NCBI GenBank assembly: GCA_944472155.2
Contig: OX235271.1
Span: 122,579,329 to 122,643,328, forward strand
Origin: Trichobilharzia szidati
Taxonomy: Eukaryota; Platyhelminthes; Trematoda; Strigeidida; Schistosomatidae
Direction: 5' to 3'
DNA length: 64,000 nucleotides
Under the pieces are notes generated by a model. That model worked only from the letters and a program-made list of their open reading frames with translations, was not told the origin of the DNA and searched no databases. The position numbers and the translations under genes are program-made. This document shows, one piece after another, positions 12,356 to 24,220 of the stretch (its first letter is position 1; every line of letters begins with the position of its first letter).

Positions 12356-14220
12356 GGTTCCTTTTGATAGGTATGCTTTTCAGAGTGATTCAGATTCAAG
12401 TATGACTTTATATATATGACCTTTCTAAACCAGTGATAAAAAACCAATGAGTGCAGAAAAATGGATAAATATAACTGTGGTGTTATAAGAACACAACTTC
12501 CTATAATGAAATAGTCTCAAAACTGAAACGTAAACTTCTATCAAAATAAACTGATTTAAAGTTAATCTATAGAATTTTGGAGCGTATAACAACAAAAGCC
12601 TAAATTAAACAAGAGCGTGTAAAATCCACTCCTTTTTCAAAGTTCATGTGGCGAACACAGTTAAACTTAACAGGATAACTGGTGCTTTTGAAGGAATAGG
12701 ATTTAGAGGTAGGTTTAAGAACAGTATCGGAAATGTAGACGGATCTCAAAACACTATGATCTATAGTTATCTTTTTAGTAAATTTTGGATATTTAAAATT
12801 CTAGCTATAAGGTATTTCTTAAGACAGTAATGTAGCGATGTCATTTCCAAGCAAAGTACTTTTTGAAATGAATATTTGGCTAGTTGGAGCCTGTCTCTCG
12901 TCCGTCTACTCAAAATCCAGTTTTGAGCAATATAAAAAGTCGAAAACAACATGTATATCGAATAAATTCCTAACACTTTTGTAGCAATTACATCTTGGTA
13001 ACTTTTGAAGAGCATTAACATGGAAGTGGTTAGTAAATAACATTTGTACTATCTATTATTGTAAGCCGGTCAGTTTTAGCATGTCTTCAAAAAGATTAGT
13101 CATTTTTTTCCTACTTTGAAGTCTAGGTCAATAATCCACAGCTTCTTCGTAATACAATCATGTCAGAAAGAATGATCAATCTACAGCTCTCCGCCAAAGT
13201 TCCTCAGTTTGGGTTACCACACCACAAAACAGAACGATAACAGGAAGCGATCAGAAAGAGTTATGTTACAAGTAGGTGTGAGTAGTAAAAGTTAAGGTTC
13301 TGTGTGACTGGAGATGTCTCATCCGGGTATGAGTCCCACTACATTAACTTCAGCTTGGGCAACTGGGTAGTATCTTCAGCCTCCTTACAAAAGTGTGGCT
13401 CCTGGCTTAGTACATGAAAACGCAGATACGGGTAAAGTGTTTTAACTGACTATCTGTGCGATTATAGTTGCTTTTTGGATGTTGGTGTCTGCAGTGACTC
13501 TTACTATTTCTAAAAAGCTTGAAAAACAACTTACATTTTTGTGCATGACCTAAATTAGTATTATATCTTGGTCTGACTGTCATCAGTGTGTTTCCAACGT
13601 CATCTTACTTGGTTTGAATTTACTCATCAAAGAGGTTATAGTTTAGCGTACGTAGCATGCCTTCTAGCCATTTGACACATCATTTTATTTCAGGACACCA
13701 TTTTTCTAACCGAATCTTCAATGTATAACTGACTCACTCACGTAGTTGTGATTTTATTTTGTACTTTGTGATAGATATTTCGATCTATCATTTTAACTTG
13801 GTGTTTGATCTGTGGTCTAATGTGGATCTGGCTTTTTATCTGCCTATTGGTTTCCTTGTAAGCTGCTTATAAAGTTGAGTAATATTAATCGTCTTCGTGT
13901 CGAAAAAAGCGAAGCAGGCTAAAAACAGTCTCTATGTTTTTCGCTTAATATCTGTGACAATTATCTTTACAATGAAAAGCTGAGAGCTTTGTATCCTGTC
14001 TGTTATCAGCTAGTGATTGTCAGGTACTTCACTGTTCAACGTCTTAAAATGTTATCGGGATTCTACACTGTAACATACTTGTGAATTTAAACATATTAAC
14101 TATACTGCATCTGCTAGTTTGTTTATACTTGTTGTCACACATATATTGGGAGGACTTATCCATCTCTGTAGGTAGGGGCTTCACAATATATCCCTTGTTA
14201 GTTTCAGAAGCCAATCAAAT
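12356..14220. other. Unassigned region upstream of recognisable NAF1 exons
   Basis: The NAF1 start codon should lie here or further left, but I found no convincing first exon. A donor in phase 0 would be needed. No repeat family was recognised. Confidence 0.4.
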
Positions 14221-14224
14221 CCTC

Positions 14225-14600
14225 TAAACCCATTAATAGTGGAGACAGACGACCTGTTGCGAAACATTATAGATACGGGGCATAAAGTTGCTATTGACAC
14301 ATCTATTAAACCTATCTATAAAACGTGTTTGGGGCGTATCCTAAAGTTTGTGGAAGCCCTAGCGATTGGAAAGTTTAAACCACTTCTATGCGTTCAAGAA
14401 CAATTCGTCATCACATTAAACCTTCCTTGGTAAACTTTGTTTTGATACCAGGCTAGATGTACTATTACTTCCCTTCTTTGGTTTAATGATCATTATTATT
14501 TTGACCTTCATTATAGACTTTCGTCTTGACCTGTATCTATTCTCCCATCTCTTAAGGCTTCATTGTTTTCACGTACATTTCTATGACAAGTCCATGTGTG
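14225..14600 (+). pseudogene. Penelope-like element C-terminal tail and 3' UTR
   Basis: 14239-14433 is open and reads LLRNIIDTGHKVAIDTSI...[14 protein letters not shown]...FVITLNLPW, then TAA. This is the conserved end of Penelope-like ORFs after the GIY-YIG domain. The following sequence to about 14600 matches, reversed, 1790-2000 and 20855-20990, so all three belong to one subfamily. Confidence 0.75.
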
Positions 14601-14798
14601 ATCATACTGTCCGAAATATGTCACTCAAATAAATACGTACACGATTCAGCTAAACTACATCCAATTGTTTTGTGTAAATGCTGATTATAATTATCTACGT
14701 TTTCTTTTTGATTATGATGGTTGGCTGTTAGCCATTTCATGCGATTTATTATTTGAAAAGAAATTACAATAAACAATTCTTACTGTTTTATACTTCAG

Positions 14799-17700
14799 GA
14801 ATCTACCTTGCCTGTAAATGGTTTGGAGGACACGAACAATAGGCAAAAGTCACCTTGCACAATTCATGAAACATCTTCATCTGAAACTTCTTCTGACAGT
14901 GAACCTGAAAAAATCGAAAGACCTGTAATTCGGAAAGTAGGCTAATTGTTCCACTTAACTATAGCACTTCAGCCCAAACCCCCAGTCTTTTCAGTTCCAT
15001 CTGATTACATTTTGAAGTCAGTAGCAGATTTGGTAAATTTTCGCCTCCGTATAATATGTATATATGGAATTCCTTAGACAGCAGATGTGAAGACTTCATT
15101 ACTTGGAAAGGTTTCTCAAGTTTTCGATGATTGTGGTAAGACAGTTTTTGCTTGCATCAGGTATTGGTTATCATTTAAATAAAAAAATACAGTTAATTAT
15201 GTGGAGCTTAGTGTTTGGCGTACGAACCAAAAACAGTTGTTTCCGACCTGATCTTGAAATTCTGATTACAAGATCTGGATTCTAAGCGAGGTGTTGTTTC
15301 TTTGGATCACGTTTGAAGAATGTTAATTGGTGTTTCACATACAACAGTATTTAAACACGATTTGCAAATGCAAAAATGCATTTCTGAAAATTCTTCGCCG
15401 ATAAATTTCTCGCTATTGCACCCTCGTTTGTTTACGTTTTTTAGTTGTAGTTCGTTCTGTCAGTTCAGCAGTTATATTGGATGAGGGATCTGCACTTTTT
15501 CTGGACGATGGAAGGCATTTGGGAGAGGTGAGTGTACTCTACTAAAGACTAACGTTATCCGCAGATAAGTAGTAATTTTTTGTAATTATGCAAGTAACTT
15601 GGTTAACTGTCTCAGTATAAGGCGATTTCTAGTAACTGACTCGAATGTTCTATCTCTGTTCAACTTACATGTACTTCAGTTTTAAGTATTCGACTTAACT
15701 GTATTCAAATAATCCAAAGTATTTTATGAAAATAAATTGAATTTTCTTCTAACTTTTTATTTTATTATTGCTAACTTCTTGCTAAAGTGTGTCATCATTT
15801 GAAACTGTACTTCAGTATTTAGAAGACACTTCGACGAGTGAATCAGCTAGCCGGATACTGTAGTACATTCGCCCGCCATCGATAGTGTTTCTAACGTAAA
15901 TCGACGATTTGGAAATAGAATTGATATCCGAGAATAGCTGGTTCATGGGATTGATCTTCAGTGACTCCTAGTTACGAGTAGGTTGTGAAATGTTTAAGAA
16001 TGCTAACCACCTCACTTATTTAGTTGCTTGATTGATCTTAATACGGTGGTTGCTGGGGAAATCTTGGGATAAATGCAAACCCATTTCTGACATTCACCGT
16101 GTTGCAAAGTTTTAGTTGTAAGTACAATCTTCATTTAATTGTGTATGTTGGGTGGCGTAGCATATTAAATGGTGCTAAAATTAGATGCAGAGTTTTATGT
16201 AAGAAAGGCAAGTTGATCGATAAAATTGAGTCTTCATCAGTTGTGATGGCTGGGACTTGTGTTGTAAATGCCAAGATGTTATCTCCTTAAAAAAACAATG
16301 ATGTAAAACTGTCATAGAAAAGAATAGTGATCAATAAGACGAGTGTTTCTATAGTCATAATAAGTTACTTGTTAGAATGTTTTGATGTGCTTGAATTGAA
16401 ATAGAATATTACGGTTATTTATTATTCTCTTTTGATTTGACCGGCTGTAATAATATCTTCCATATTTCTGGTATTTGCACTGAGTCATTTCTGTTTCATG
16501 TGTTGGGTGTAGACTCAATGAACAAGGATTCCGTAATCAACCTCTTTCTCCACCTACCTATGTTACTTTTTAGAATTTTAACCCTATCCCACCCTATTGT
16601 GTGGTTGTTTGTTAATGCGTGAAGTGCAATTGCTGAGCTTTTTTCTAAATTACTTATCTTTTCAGGGTCAACCATTCTTCCCTTAGCTAAATTCTTATGT
16701 TCTGATAATCTGACTACCCCAGACCTACTAGTCTGACCTATGTAATTGACTTCACAGTCATTGCAGGGTATTTTGTAAATTATATCATTTTGTTTAATGG
16801 GGTCAACAGGGTCCTTTAACCTACAGAGCTTGTCTCTGAGTGAGTTTGTAGGTTTGAATGCCACCCTAATTCCTTCTTTATGAAGAATCCTACGTAGGGT
16901 CTCAGATGTCCCCTCCTTATATGGTATTACAGTTTATGACTTATGTTCTCTCTTATTCATGTTATCATTACTAGTTCCACCATTATTTTTATTTTGTTTT
17001 TGGCCTTTAGTTATCTTCCTAATGAATTTTATAGGATAGTTATTCAACACCAACGCTTCTTCTATCTGTTTTATCTCATCGTTTAGGTCTTTTTTGTGCT
17101 ACTTAGTGCTATGGCTCGGTTTGTTAGACACTTAACTAAGCCTGCCTTAACAGTTAACGGATGAGACGAATTAAAATCTAAATATCCTGGAATAATTTGA
17201 CAGCCGAGTCAGATTGAATCATTATAAATTATTTAAAATAATCCCAGCGTGCAGAAAAATCTTGTTTTGAGTTTTTCTTAAAGTCGCTGAGATTATATTA
17301 AATAATTTATAATAAAAAGTGATATTTTGCATCGTATGGTCACCACGTGATTCAGTGACTTAATAGTTTCGGCAGGGAGGCGTCTTTTCAAGAACTTCAT
17401 ACAACTGGTTCCCTTGATAAATTTCGATGAAGAAAGGAAGACGAAATTCGCAGTATAAAATGATATCATTCTATTTCACAGGTTCTCATCAGCTGCAGAC
17501 TACCTGAAATTACAATGGTTGTATAAATGATAATAACATACTTTAATGTTTGATTAGTAGTAGAGAAGAGATAAAATTGACGCATCCAAAAACGAATGAA
17601 AGCATTACAATTTTTAGTTTAAGTTATCATCATCAATTTATACACTTTCAGAGTTGAAAAGAGGGGGGAGGGGTAAGACAGAAAACAGAAAAATTGATTA

Positions 17701-20700
17701 ACAGAAACAGTGTTAGCTTGTAGGTTCACATGGCAACTCCAAAAAAACAAAAGCATTTACAGTTTATAAGATTGAGATTTGCTCAGTGAGTTGAGATCAC
17801 TGAATTAGATGACTAATCAAAATCAAAATTCAGTTACCAAGGGAGTGAGAGGTTAATCACACTCTCTTTCTGTATGCATTAGTCTGGTTTAAATCGTTTG
17901 ATTGCGATCGCTTCAGCAAATCGTAGTAAATTTGCTGTCCTTTGTCTATTTAATATTTTGAAGGACTTAGAAATCTCTACGAGATGTCCGGTATCAACAA
18001 TATGTCTGGTAATTGCACTCTGAGAATATTTGCTTCCTTTCAGAGTGCAATTACCAGACATATTGTTGATACCGGACATCTCGTAGAGATTTCTAAGTCC
18101 TTCAAAATATTAAATAGACAAAGGACAGCAAATTTACTACGATTTGCTGAAGCGATCGCAATCAAACGATTTAAACCAGACTTATGCATACAGAAAGAGA
18201 GTGTGATTAACCTCTCACTCCCTTGGTAACTGAATTTTGATTTTGATTAGTCATCTAATTCAGTGATCTCAACTCACTGAGCAAATCTCAATCTTATAAA
18301 CTGTAAATGCTTTTGTTTTTTTGGAGTTGCCATGTGAACCTACAAGCTAACACTGTTTCTGTTAATCAATTTTTCTGTTTTCTGTCTTACCCCTCCCCCC
18401 TCTTTTCAACTCTGAAAGTGTATAAATTGATGATGATAACTTAAACTAAAAATTGTAATGCTTTCATTCGTTTTTGGATGCGTCAATTTTATCTCTTCTC
18501 TACTACTAATCAAACATTAAAGTATGTTATTATCATTTATACAACCATTGTAATTTCAGGTAGTCTGCAGCTGATGAGAACCTGTGAAATAGAATGATAT
18601 CATTTTATACTGCGAATTTCGTCTTCCTTTCTTTATCGAAAAAAAGTGATATAGTTTCAAATTTACCACAGTGATGCAGATATTTTCATTTTACATATTG
18701 TATCGTATTTCCCCGTTTATTGAATAATTCTACCTACGACATTTGGTTACATTGTTTATGCTTGTTTGTCTCTTCTAATTGCTTCTTAACCATTATGAAT
18801 TTTAGGGATATAGCAAGTTTTCCCGCTGTTTAATATTACTGGGCCATATTCTGATAATGCATGATTAACACACTGATGTGTTAGCTTGCTGTCAGAAACA
18901 GAATTATTCACCGTTAAATAACAGATTTAGCTCCTGAGGTACTACATTAGTATTGGCCTTATTACTAATGTTACAAGAGTAAACATAGACATCTATAAAA
19001 ATTATATTTGTAAAATCTCACCGAAATTAGAATGAGTAATTCCAACGTTTCGTTTGGCAAACTAGTCCGAACTTCTTCAGGGGAATTAATCGAAATTAAC
19101 ATAACAGAAGTATATATGTAAAAAGAACGTCTCTTACTTTAAAAACTTGATTCAAGATCAAATAATTATCCCAAAGCCTTCATAAAAAGATATTTAAAGT
19201 GTGAAGATAAGTATGGATCGAAACCTATTGCTAAGAATTGGTTTAGTACATTGGTGATTCCTTGCCGCAAACAAACATCGGATGAGATAGATCGAATCTC
19301 TAACAATCATGACATAAAAGTGTATTTCCGTGCAACGGACACTTTACACTGATCACTGGTGAAGGTTAAGGATAAAATGGGAAAAGACAAGCAACAGAAT
19401 TGTGTGTACCAGATCAATTGTGAGGACTGTGACGCCGTATATGTAGGAGAAACTTCCAGACAGGTGAATATAAGAGTGAAAGCATAAACAATATCTAAAG
19501 GTGTTTCCAAAAACCTCTGCAGACCTAAAGAAGCTATTTAATCGAGGCTTTATTTCCCTTGATAATTCGTCTAAATTAGCTAATAATTGAAAAATTTAAA
19601 AGTCCTAAGTGTTTACTTCTTCATATACATTACTCGCTTTCATAATAAGTAAGGTGCCAAGTATTTCATAATTCTCCCGACGTTGCCAAATTAGATTTCT
19701 GTCACTACTCATATTTGCTATGATACCGGTAAATAATTAAGATGAATAATTTGTATAGGATCTTGAATTTTGGCACATGATTCGCTCATAGTATTTAAAC
19801 ATTAACGTAGTTACACCCAAGTGACCAGTCAATACACTAATCACAGTCTTATGGGAGGACATATGTGCATCTGAATAGCTCATTGGTAGTATCTCTGACT
19901 TCTGCTCTGGGCGACGCAATTTCGAGTCTCTGAGAGAGGTGGGCGTCAGTTCCTTTGAGGTCGCCGATACGCCTTGATGACGAGTACCAAAAAGCACGAC
20001 ACATGGGTTCAATGCCTCCCGGTTATAACCTCCAACCACACATCAGTCAAGATATGTAAATGGTTTATTAGGTCAATTTTGGTAATTTGCTAAAGATCCT
20101 ACTGCAGTCGTTAAATCATTTTCAATTTACGTCTAGTTACGACATAGTCATATAAATGGTGGTATTAATAGACAAATTTGTTTGCATTTTTCATCTGCAT
20201 ATGCTATAGATTTATGAAACATTTGGTCCTGTCCGTGCCCCATTTTATCTTGTGGTTCTTTCCGAATCATTCTGTATACGTCCCCAAAGACCGAATAAAC
20301 CTATCACTGCCACAATTGATTTAACTACTACGATGCTGACTGAGTGTTCTGAAGAAGTAGTGACAGAGAATAAAGAGGTGGATTCCCCTGAAGTTCCAGT
20401 TGAGATAACTACCAATAATTTGGATTCAGTGGATAATGAACACGGTCAAAACGATAGTGTAAATGAGATTTGTCAAATTGTTTCGTCTTCCGCTAACAGT
20501 GATACTTCTAATGATAATGAAGAAAAGAAAAATGCTAATCAGTCCTTGAAAGAGATGTCTGTGTTTTATGCACCTGATATGCCTGAACTTACTCTTCCAG
20601 TTTTTTATAACAAATTAGTTGCAAATAATACTAAAGGATCTGATGCATCATGGGTAGGAGATATAGAGCCTCCGCCAGAAGTAAGTTTTAAAATTTGGGG

Positions 20701-23700
20701 GTTTACTAATTTGCATGTCTATATTTGATTTATCATCACTATTGGTGAAATAGAATAAGCAAACTTCAAACATCATCTACCTACTTTAATGGTAAATTAC
20801 ACGAACTATAACAAATGTAACACATGTCTGCGGTCGAAATCATTGTGATACATAATAGAGTTAAGGGATGGGAAAATAGACTCAGATCAAGCTAAAAGAA
20901 CATATTGGAAGTCAAAATAACAATGAAGATCACTGAACCAAGGAAGGGAAGTAACAGTACATTTACCCTGGTATCGAAACATAGTTTACCAAGCAAGGTT
21001 TAATGTGATGACGAATTGTTTTCAAACGCGTAAAGTTGGTTTAAACTTTTCAATCGCTAGGGCTTCCACAAACTTGAGGATGCATCCGAAATGTTTTATA
21101 GATAGGTTTATAAGACGTAAGCATCAATTTTATGTCTTGTTTGGATTAAAATCAAGTAAGTGCTCTATTGTTGCAAGGGCAACTAATGGTATCCATAAAG
21201 TAATGTAACCCATATTTTAAAATTTTATTAAATAATGTCAGCGTAAGCGCCTCATTTCTCCATACGATGTAGCTCATCAATAGGTGTTATCCTTGTGCTG
21301 CGGAGGTGAAGCACCAAACAGTGAAAGCTTGTTTTCCTCATTTTCTGTGGGAGTAAATTTTGTTTGTGCGTCGGTGGCATGGCGGTAAAGACGCTCGCCG
21401 ACCATGCACATGGTCCAGGGTTCGATCCCCGGCCGGCGCACTCCTTTACCTCGCTAAGCCAGAAATAATGCTGGTGAAGAGGAAAGGTTGGGCATAAGGC
21501 TAGCAACCCCATCCGGTAAAAATAAACACTGCTACAGAAACTTCAAACCGCTTGAAGCTCTATGTTCCACTGGGGAACGTGAAGGAAAAAAAAATTAGTT
21601 CGCTACGACATACAATACTCATTGATTTAATGCAAAGTTTTTAAATAATTTTGCAAAGTTATACTGTAATGTTTCAGCTGTTCAAATTAGTGTTTCCCAC
21701 ATGTTGATATCGTGTGAAACTATCTTGATGCAGTGGTGTTACAAATGCTGAAGTCATCCACGAGAGTGGTTTAAATCTTATATGGTTGACAAGATTGTAC
21801 TTAAGATCATTGTTTTGAGTTTAGTGTCGCTTTTTAAATTTCAGGCTCTTGATTTTTCTGATGATGAACAAGAAAAGCAGCATAAACGCAAATTAAAAAT
21901 GAAGCACTCAGCACCGACATCAGGTAATATATTCAGTTAGATGAATACATGTGTTTTAACAATCTTTTATCACATAGGCGGATTGATTTTCATGCTATAG
22001 CGCTCGCATTTAGATGATTTTACCGTTAGTAGTTGTTCGTTATAACCTTATCTTCAAGATTATTTCTCAGGAGATGAACCAACCCAAACTGAATTTTCAC
22101 AGTAGTAATTGTTTACAAATATGCTGCTCTTTTCATGTCTTCTATTTATAACGGCCATGTCTCACAGTCGTAAGCAAGATCTGATATGCTAGCTAATACT
22201 ATAGTCAATTTAGTCATTAATGCATCATCACTCTACTTGGACACCTCTGGTATTGCTTTTTCTCGTGGGAGATTAAGGATTGCTCTTGCAAACTCAGGTA
22301 CAGTAGGAAAACCAACGTCTACACCTCATTCGCATAGGGGTTGGATGATTTGACCGTAGGACCCTTGAAATGCCCTTCAAAATAACTTCTTCAGCATTGC
22401 AGTTGTATCTCGTGAGAAATCTTTGCAGTTACATCCTCATCAAAGATTATTTTACTTAGCACAAGTTTCTTACTGTTTGTTTGTCTATTGAGCCTAAAGA
22501 GTTGCCTGATGCCTTTTTTATTTCTGTGGCTCGCATCACTCATCACTGTTCATAGTCTTTGTAGAGACTTTTAGTTTATATTTTATCAGCTTTCACTTCT
22601 TTGCTATTTTCGAAGCTCATCGGTATCAGTCTGTTTGCAATTTATCAGCTGGGAAAAAGCTGCAAAACTCCATTGCCCTTTATTAACCTTTGATTATAGG
22701 TTATCTGAAGCGTTTATTACCGTTTCTATAGCTACTGGATTCCTTAAGATGTGTATTGCTGAGGTGTGAAAAATATATTTTGTCTACGTGTTTGAGTATT
22801 TACCTGTACAGGTGTTCTAAACGCTTCAAATCCAGTAACCAAGGGTTAGAGATGAAATTCACAAATTTAAGTTATTTATCGGAATATTTCGCAAATTTAT
22901 ATATTTCCGCTCATTTTCATGCCTTATAGCTAATTTATCCATTATCTGATTACGAAGTAGGTATTTCCTTTCTTTTTGAATTTATGTAGTAGAACCATCA
23001 AGTTCAGTTCAAAAGCATATAAACCGATCGAAAAATTTGGATAATAAACGTGGCAGATCCTCGTTAGATGCAAAAAGACATCACACACCGTCGTCAAGCT
23101 TTCATCAAACACGTGCACCCTGTGATTATCCATCTCAGCAACAACAACAACAGATTCAACAAGTTTATAACTTCCCACCATCTTTACAGCCATATCCAGC
23201 AACTCAGTGGAATGTCTATCCCAACATGCATCCTCCGTGGCATAATACAACATATGGAGCAACTCCTGTAATGCAAAGTCCATATTTCAATACACCACAA
23301 ACACTTCCTCAGCAGTACCCATTTCCATGTAAGTTTGTTGTCTCATGTTAAAAATGTTCTTCATCTAACCTCATATGGTTATCAGGAATAATCGTATTAA
23401 CTTCGTGATCCTCTGGCATGATGAACGTATTTCAATCACTAGCGGAATTACTAATCCTTTCTACACACTGACAAAAAGAATCAGAGTAGAATTGTTTCTA
23501 AGTAACTCGAGAACTGATATTTTTACAAGACAGTAGTGTTCGATATTTTACTTTATGACGCGTGCTATGAGTAGTTATCTATGAAACGGTAGATGTGCTA
23601 GTCAGCAAAGTTCCTCAACTGGATTATATTGATTCAAGTTAACTATTCTGTTCACTGATGTTTATCATTTCGATAAGTTGTAGACAAAAAAGTATGTGTA

Positions 23701-24220
23701 TCTCAATAATGACAAGGTATGTGTAAACACATACAGATTACATTTGAACAAGTTAGATTTCTGCACAAGTTGTATTCTTAAACAAAAATGAAAGAATGAA
23801 GTGAAATCAACATTAAGACACAATGATTCGATTCCAATTACCTGTTATTCTTGTTTCAAACCATGAAGTTTGCACAGTTAGTAGTCCTGAAATTTCCAGC
23901 CATTGTCAGCTAAAAGTTGACGGTGAAACTTTTTTTTTATCAGAAGTAATTCATAAGATCTATAAACGACCGAAAAGTCCTGATGTTCTCATACTTATTC
24001 GTTTAACAGAGAATCCTCCAGTTAGCTTCGATCAAGAGGATTCAAAAAGCCTATGTTAAGAATATTCTCATATAATATAGTTTGAAGTCTTTTGAAGTGA
24101 ATTATCACGTCAAGAAAGTTATCTATAAGTTCATCTTTATTTGCATTTGTTTAAATAGATAATACGCCCACAAGACCACCGTATCAACGCAATCCTTGGC
24201 AACCGTATGCACCGTCGTGA
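14799..24220 (+). CDS. NAF1: NAF1, H/ACA ribonucleoprotein assembly factor
   Basis: NAF1 holds dyskerin/Cbf5 during H/ACA RNP assembly in the nucleus and is later replaced by GAR1. Exons: 14799-14936, 14973-15032, 15078-15135, 15451-15527, 20210-20680, 21845-21923, 22990-23328, 24159-24220. All borders are GT/AG and phases agree (0,0,1,0,0,1,1), giving about 427 residues to the TGA. Order: acidic SSSETSSDSEPE; LLGKVSQVFDDC (start of the core, like LGMVSSIIEQL in human); [37 protein letters not shown]...[13 protein letters not shown]; then a Q/P/Y-rich tail. Human NAF1 is about 490 residues, so an N-terminal exon is missing from this model. Introns 1 and 2 are 36 and 45 nt. Intron 4 is 4.7 kb and full of retroelements. 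GAR1 also has the FGPV fold, but the SDASW...EPPPE and FSDDE motifs exclude it. Confidence 0.85.
16430..17130 (-). pseudogene. Penelope-like element, linker and GIY-YIG domain
   Basis: Read on the minus strand from 17130: KQIEEALVLNNYPIKFIRK, one TAA, then TVIPYKEGTSETLRRILHKEG, RVAFKPTNSLRDKL and IIYKIPCNDCEVNYIGQTSR, ending at TAA near 16496. This is the link between reverse transcriptase and the GIY-YIG endonuclease, with the Y and YIG residues, paired cysteines and a downstream EH present. A single stop breaks an otherwise well-kept frame. The reverse transcriptase itself is absent. It lies antisense within NAF1 intron 4. Confidence 0.8.
17820..18023 (-). pseudogene. Penelope C-terminal fragment, left palindrome arm
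   Basis: The minus strand encodes QSAITRHIVDTGHLVEISKS, a FAEAIAIKRFKPD segment and the INLSLPW ending. It mirrors the right arm with a one-base change near 17881 that makes a stop (TAA for TTA) just after FKPD. Confidence 0.75.
18040..18228 (+). pseudogene. Penelope C-terminal fragment, right palindrome arm
   Basis: This arm encodes QSAITRHIVDTGH, FAEAIAIKRFKP, QKESVINLSLPW and a TAA. It is the conserved Penelope-like C-terminus, 5'-truncated at the palindrome centre, with about 410 bp of 3' UTR following to the arm end. Confidence 0.8.
19150..19486 (+). pseudogene. Penelope-like element, linker and GIY-YIG start
   Basis: The frame reads FIKRYLKCEDKYGSKPIAKN, then VIPCRKQTSDEIDRISNNHD and CVYQINCEDCDAVYVGETSR, ending in TAA. 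It is the longer version of the fragment at 1-186. A TGA replaces a leucine codon at LH*SLV (near 19352), so it is broken. Confidence 0.75.
19865..20041 (+). mobile_element. tRNA-derived SINE (family 2), second copy
   Basis: This is the counterpart of 560-737, with A-box-like TAGCTCATTGGTAG and a B-box-like TTTCGAGTCTC. The insertion predates the block duplication because both copies have it at the same site, about 170 bp upstream of a NAF1 exon. Confidence 0.7.
20855..21120 (-). pseudogene. Penelope-like C-terminal tail, second copy
   Basis: Counterpart of 1850-2110. The minus strand again carries the LKFVEALAI...NLPW ending in decayed form. It is shared by both copies of the duplicated block. 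Confidence 0.65.
21366..21594 (+). mobile_element. tRNA-derived SINE (family 1), copy-specific insertion
   Basis: Begins GTGCGTCGGTGGC and has a B box GGTTCGATCCCCG near 21420. A body with TATGTTCCACTGGGGAACGT follows, then an A-rich tail. The equivalent site in the upstream copy (near 2350) lacks it and instead has about 20 different bases, so insertion went with a small deletion. It lies in a NAF1 intron. Confidence 0.85.

Larger units (their letters stand above)
17422..18641. repeat. 602 + 602 bp near-perfect palindrome of a Penelope tail
   Basis: Arms 17422-18023 and 18040-18641 are reverse complements with a 16-base spacer and no net insertion or deletion (paired positions sum to 36063 throughout). 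I saw only a few mismatches. Each arm is the same 5'-truncated Penelope-like 3' end, set head to head, so both ORF tails read outward. It sits in NAF1 intron 4, so the pre-mRNA would contain a 600 bp hairpin. Confidence 0.9.

Noticed and set aside
17422..18641. CRISPR or LTR structure
   Set aside because: It is a single pair of inverted, not direct, arms, with a eukaryotic retroelement inside. No array of spacers.
20210..20680. GAR1 rather than NAF1
   Set aside because: The FGPV core is shared with GAR1, but the SDASW...EPPPE and FSDDE motifs, the acidic N-side and the Q/P-rich tail are NAF1-type. There are no GAR repeats.
21366..21594. Hammerhead ribozyme in the family 1 SINE, as in the known schistosome Sm-alpha repeat
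   Set aside because: I looked for the CTGATGA...GAAA core and did not find it in these copies, so this is a different or ribozyme-lacking family.
23823..24059. A 78-codon open frame ([15 protein letters not shown]...) inside the last NAF1 intron
   Set aside because: The counterpart at 5327-5560 has two fewer T in a homopolymer, breaking the frame, and the other differences are about five amino-acid-changing to one silent. There is no sign of selection on a protein.
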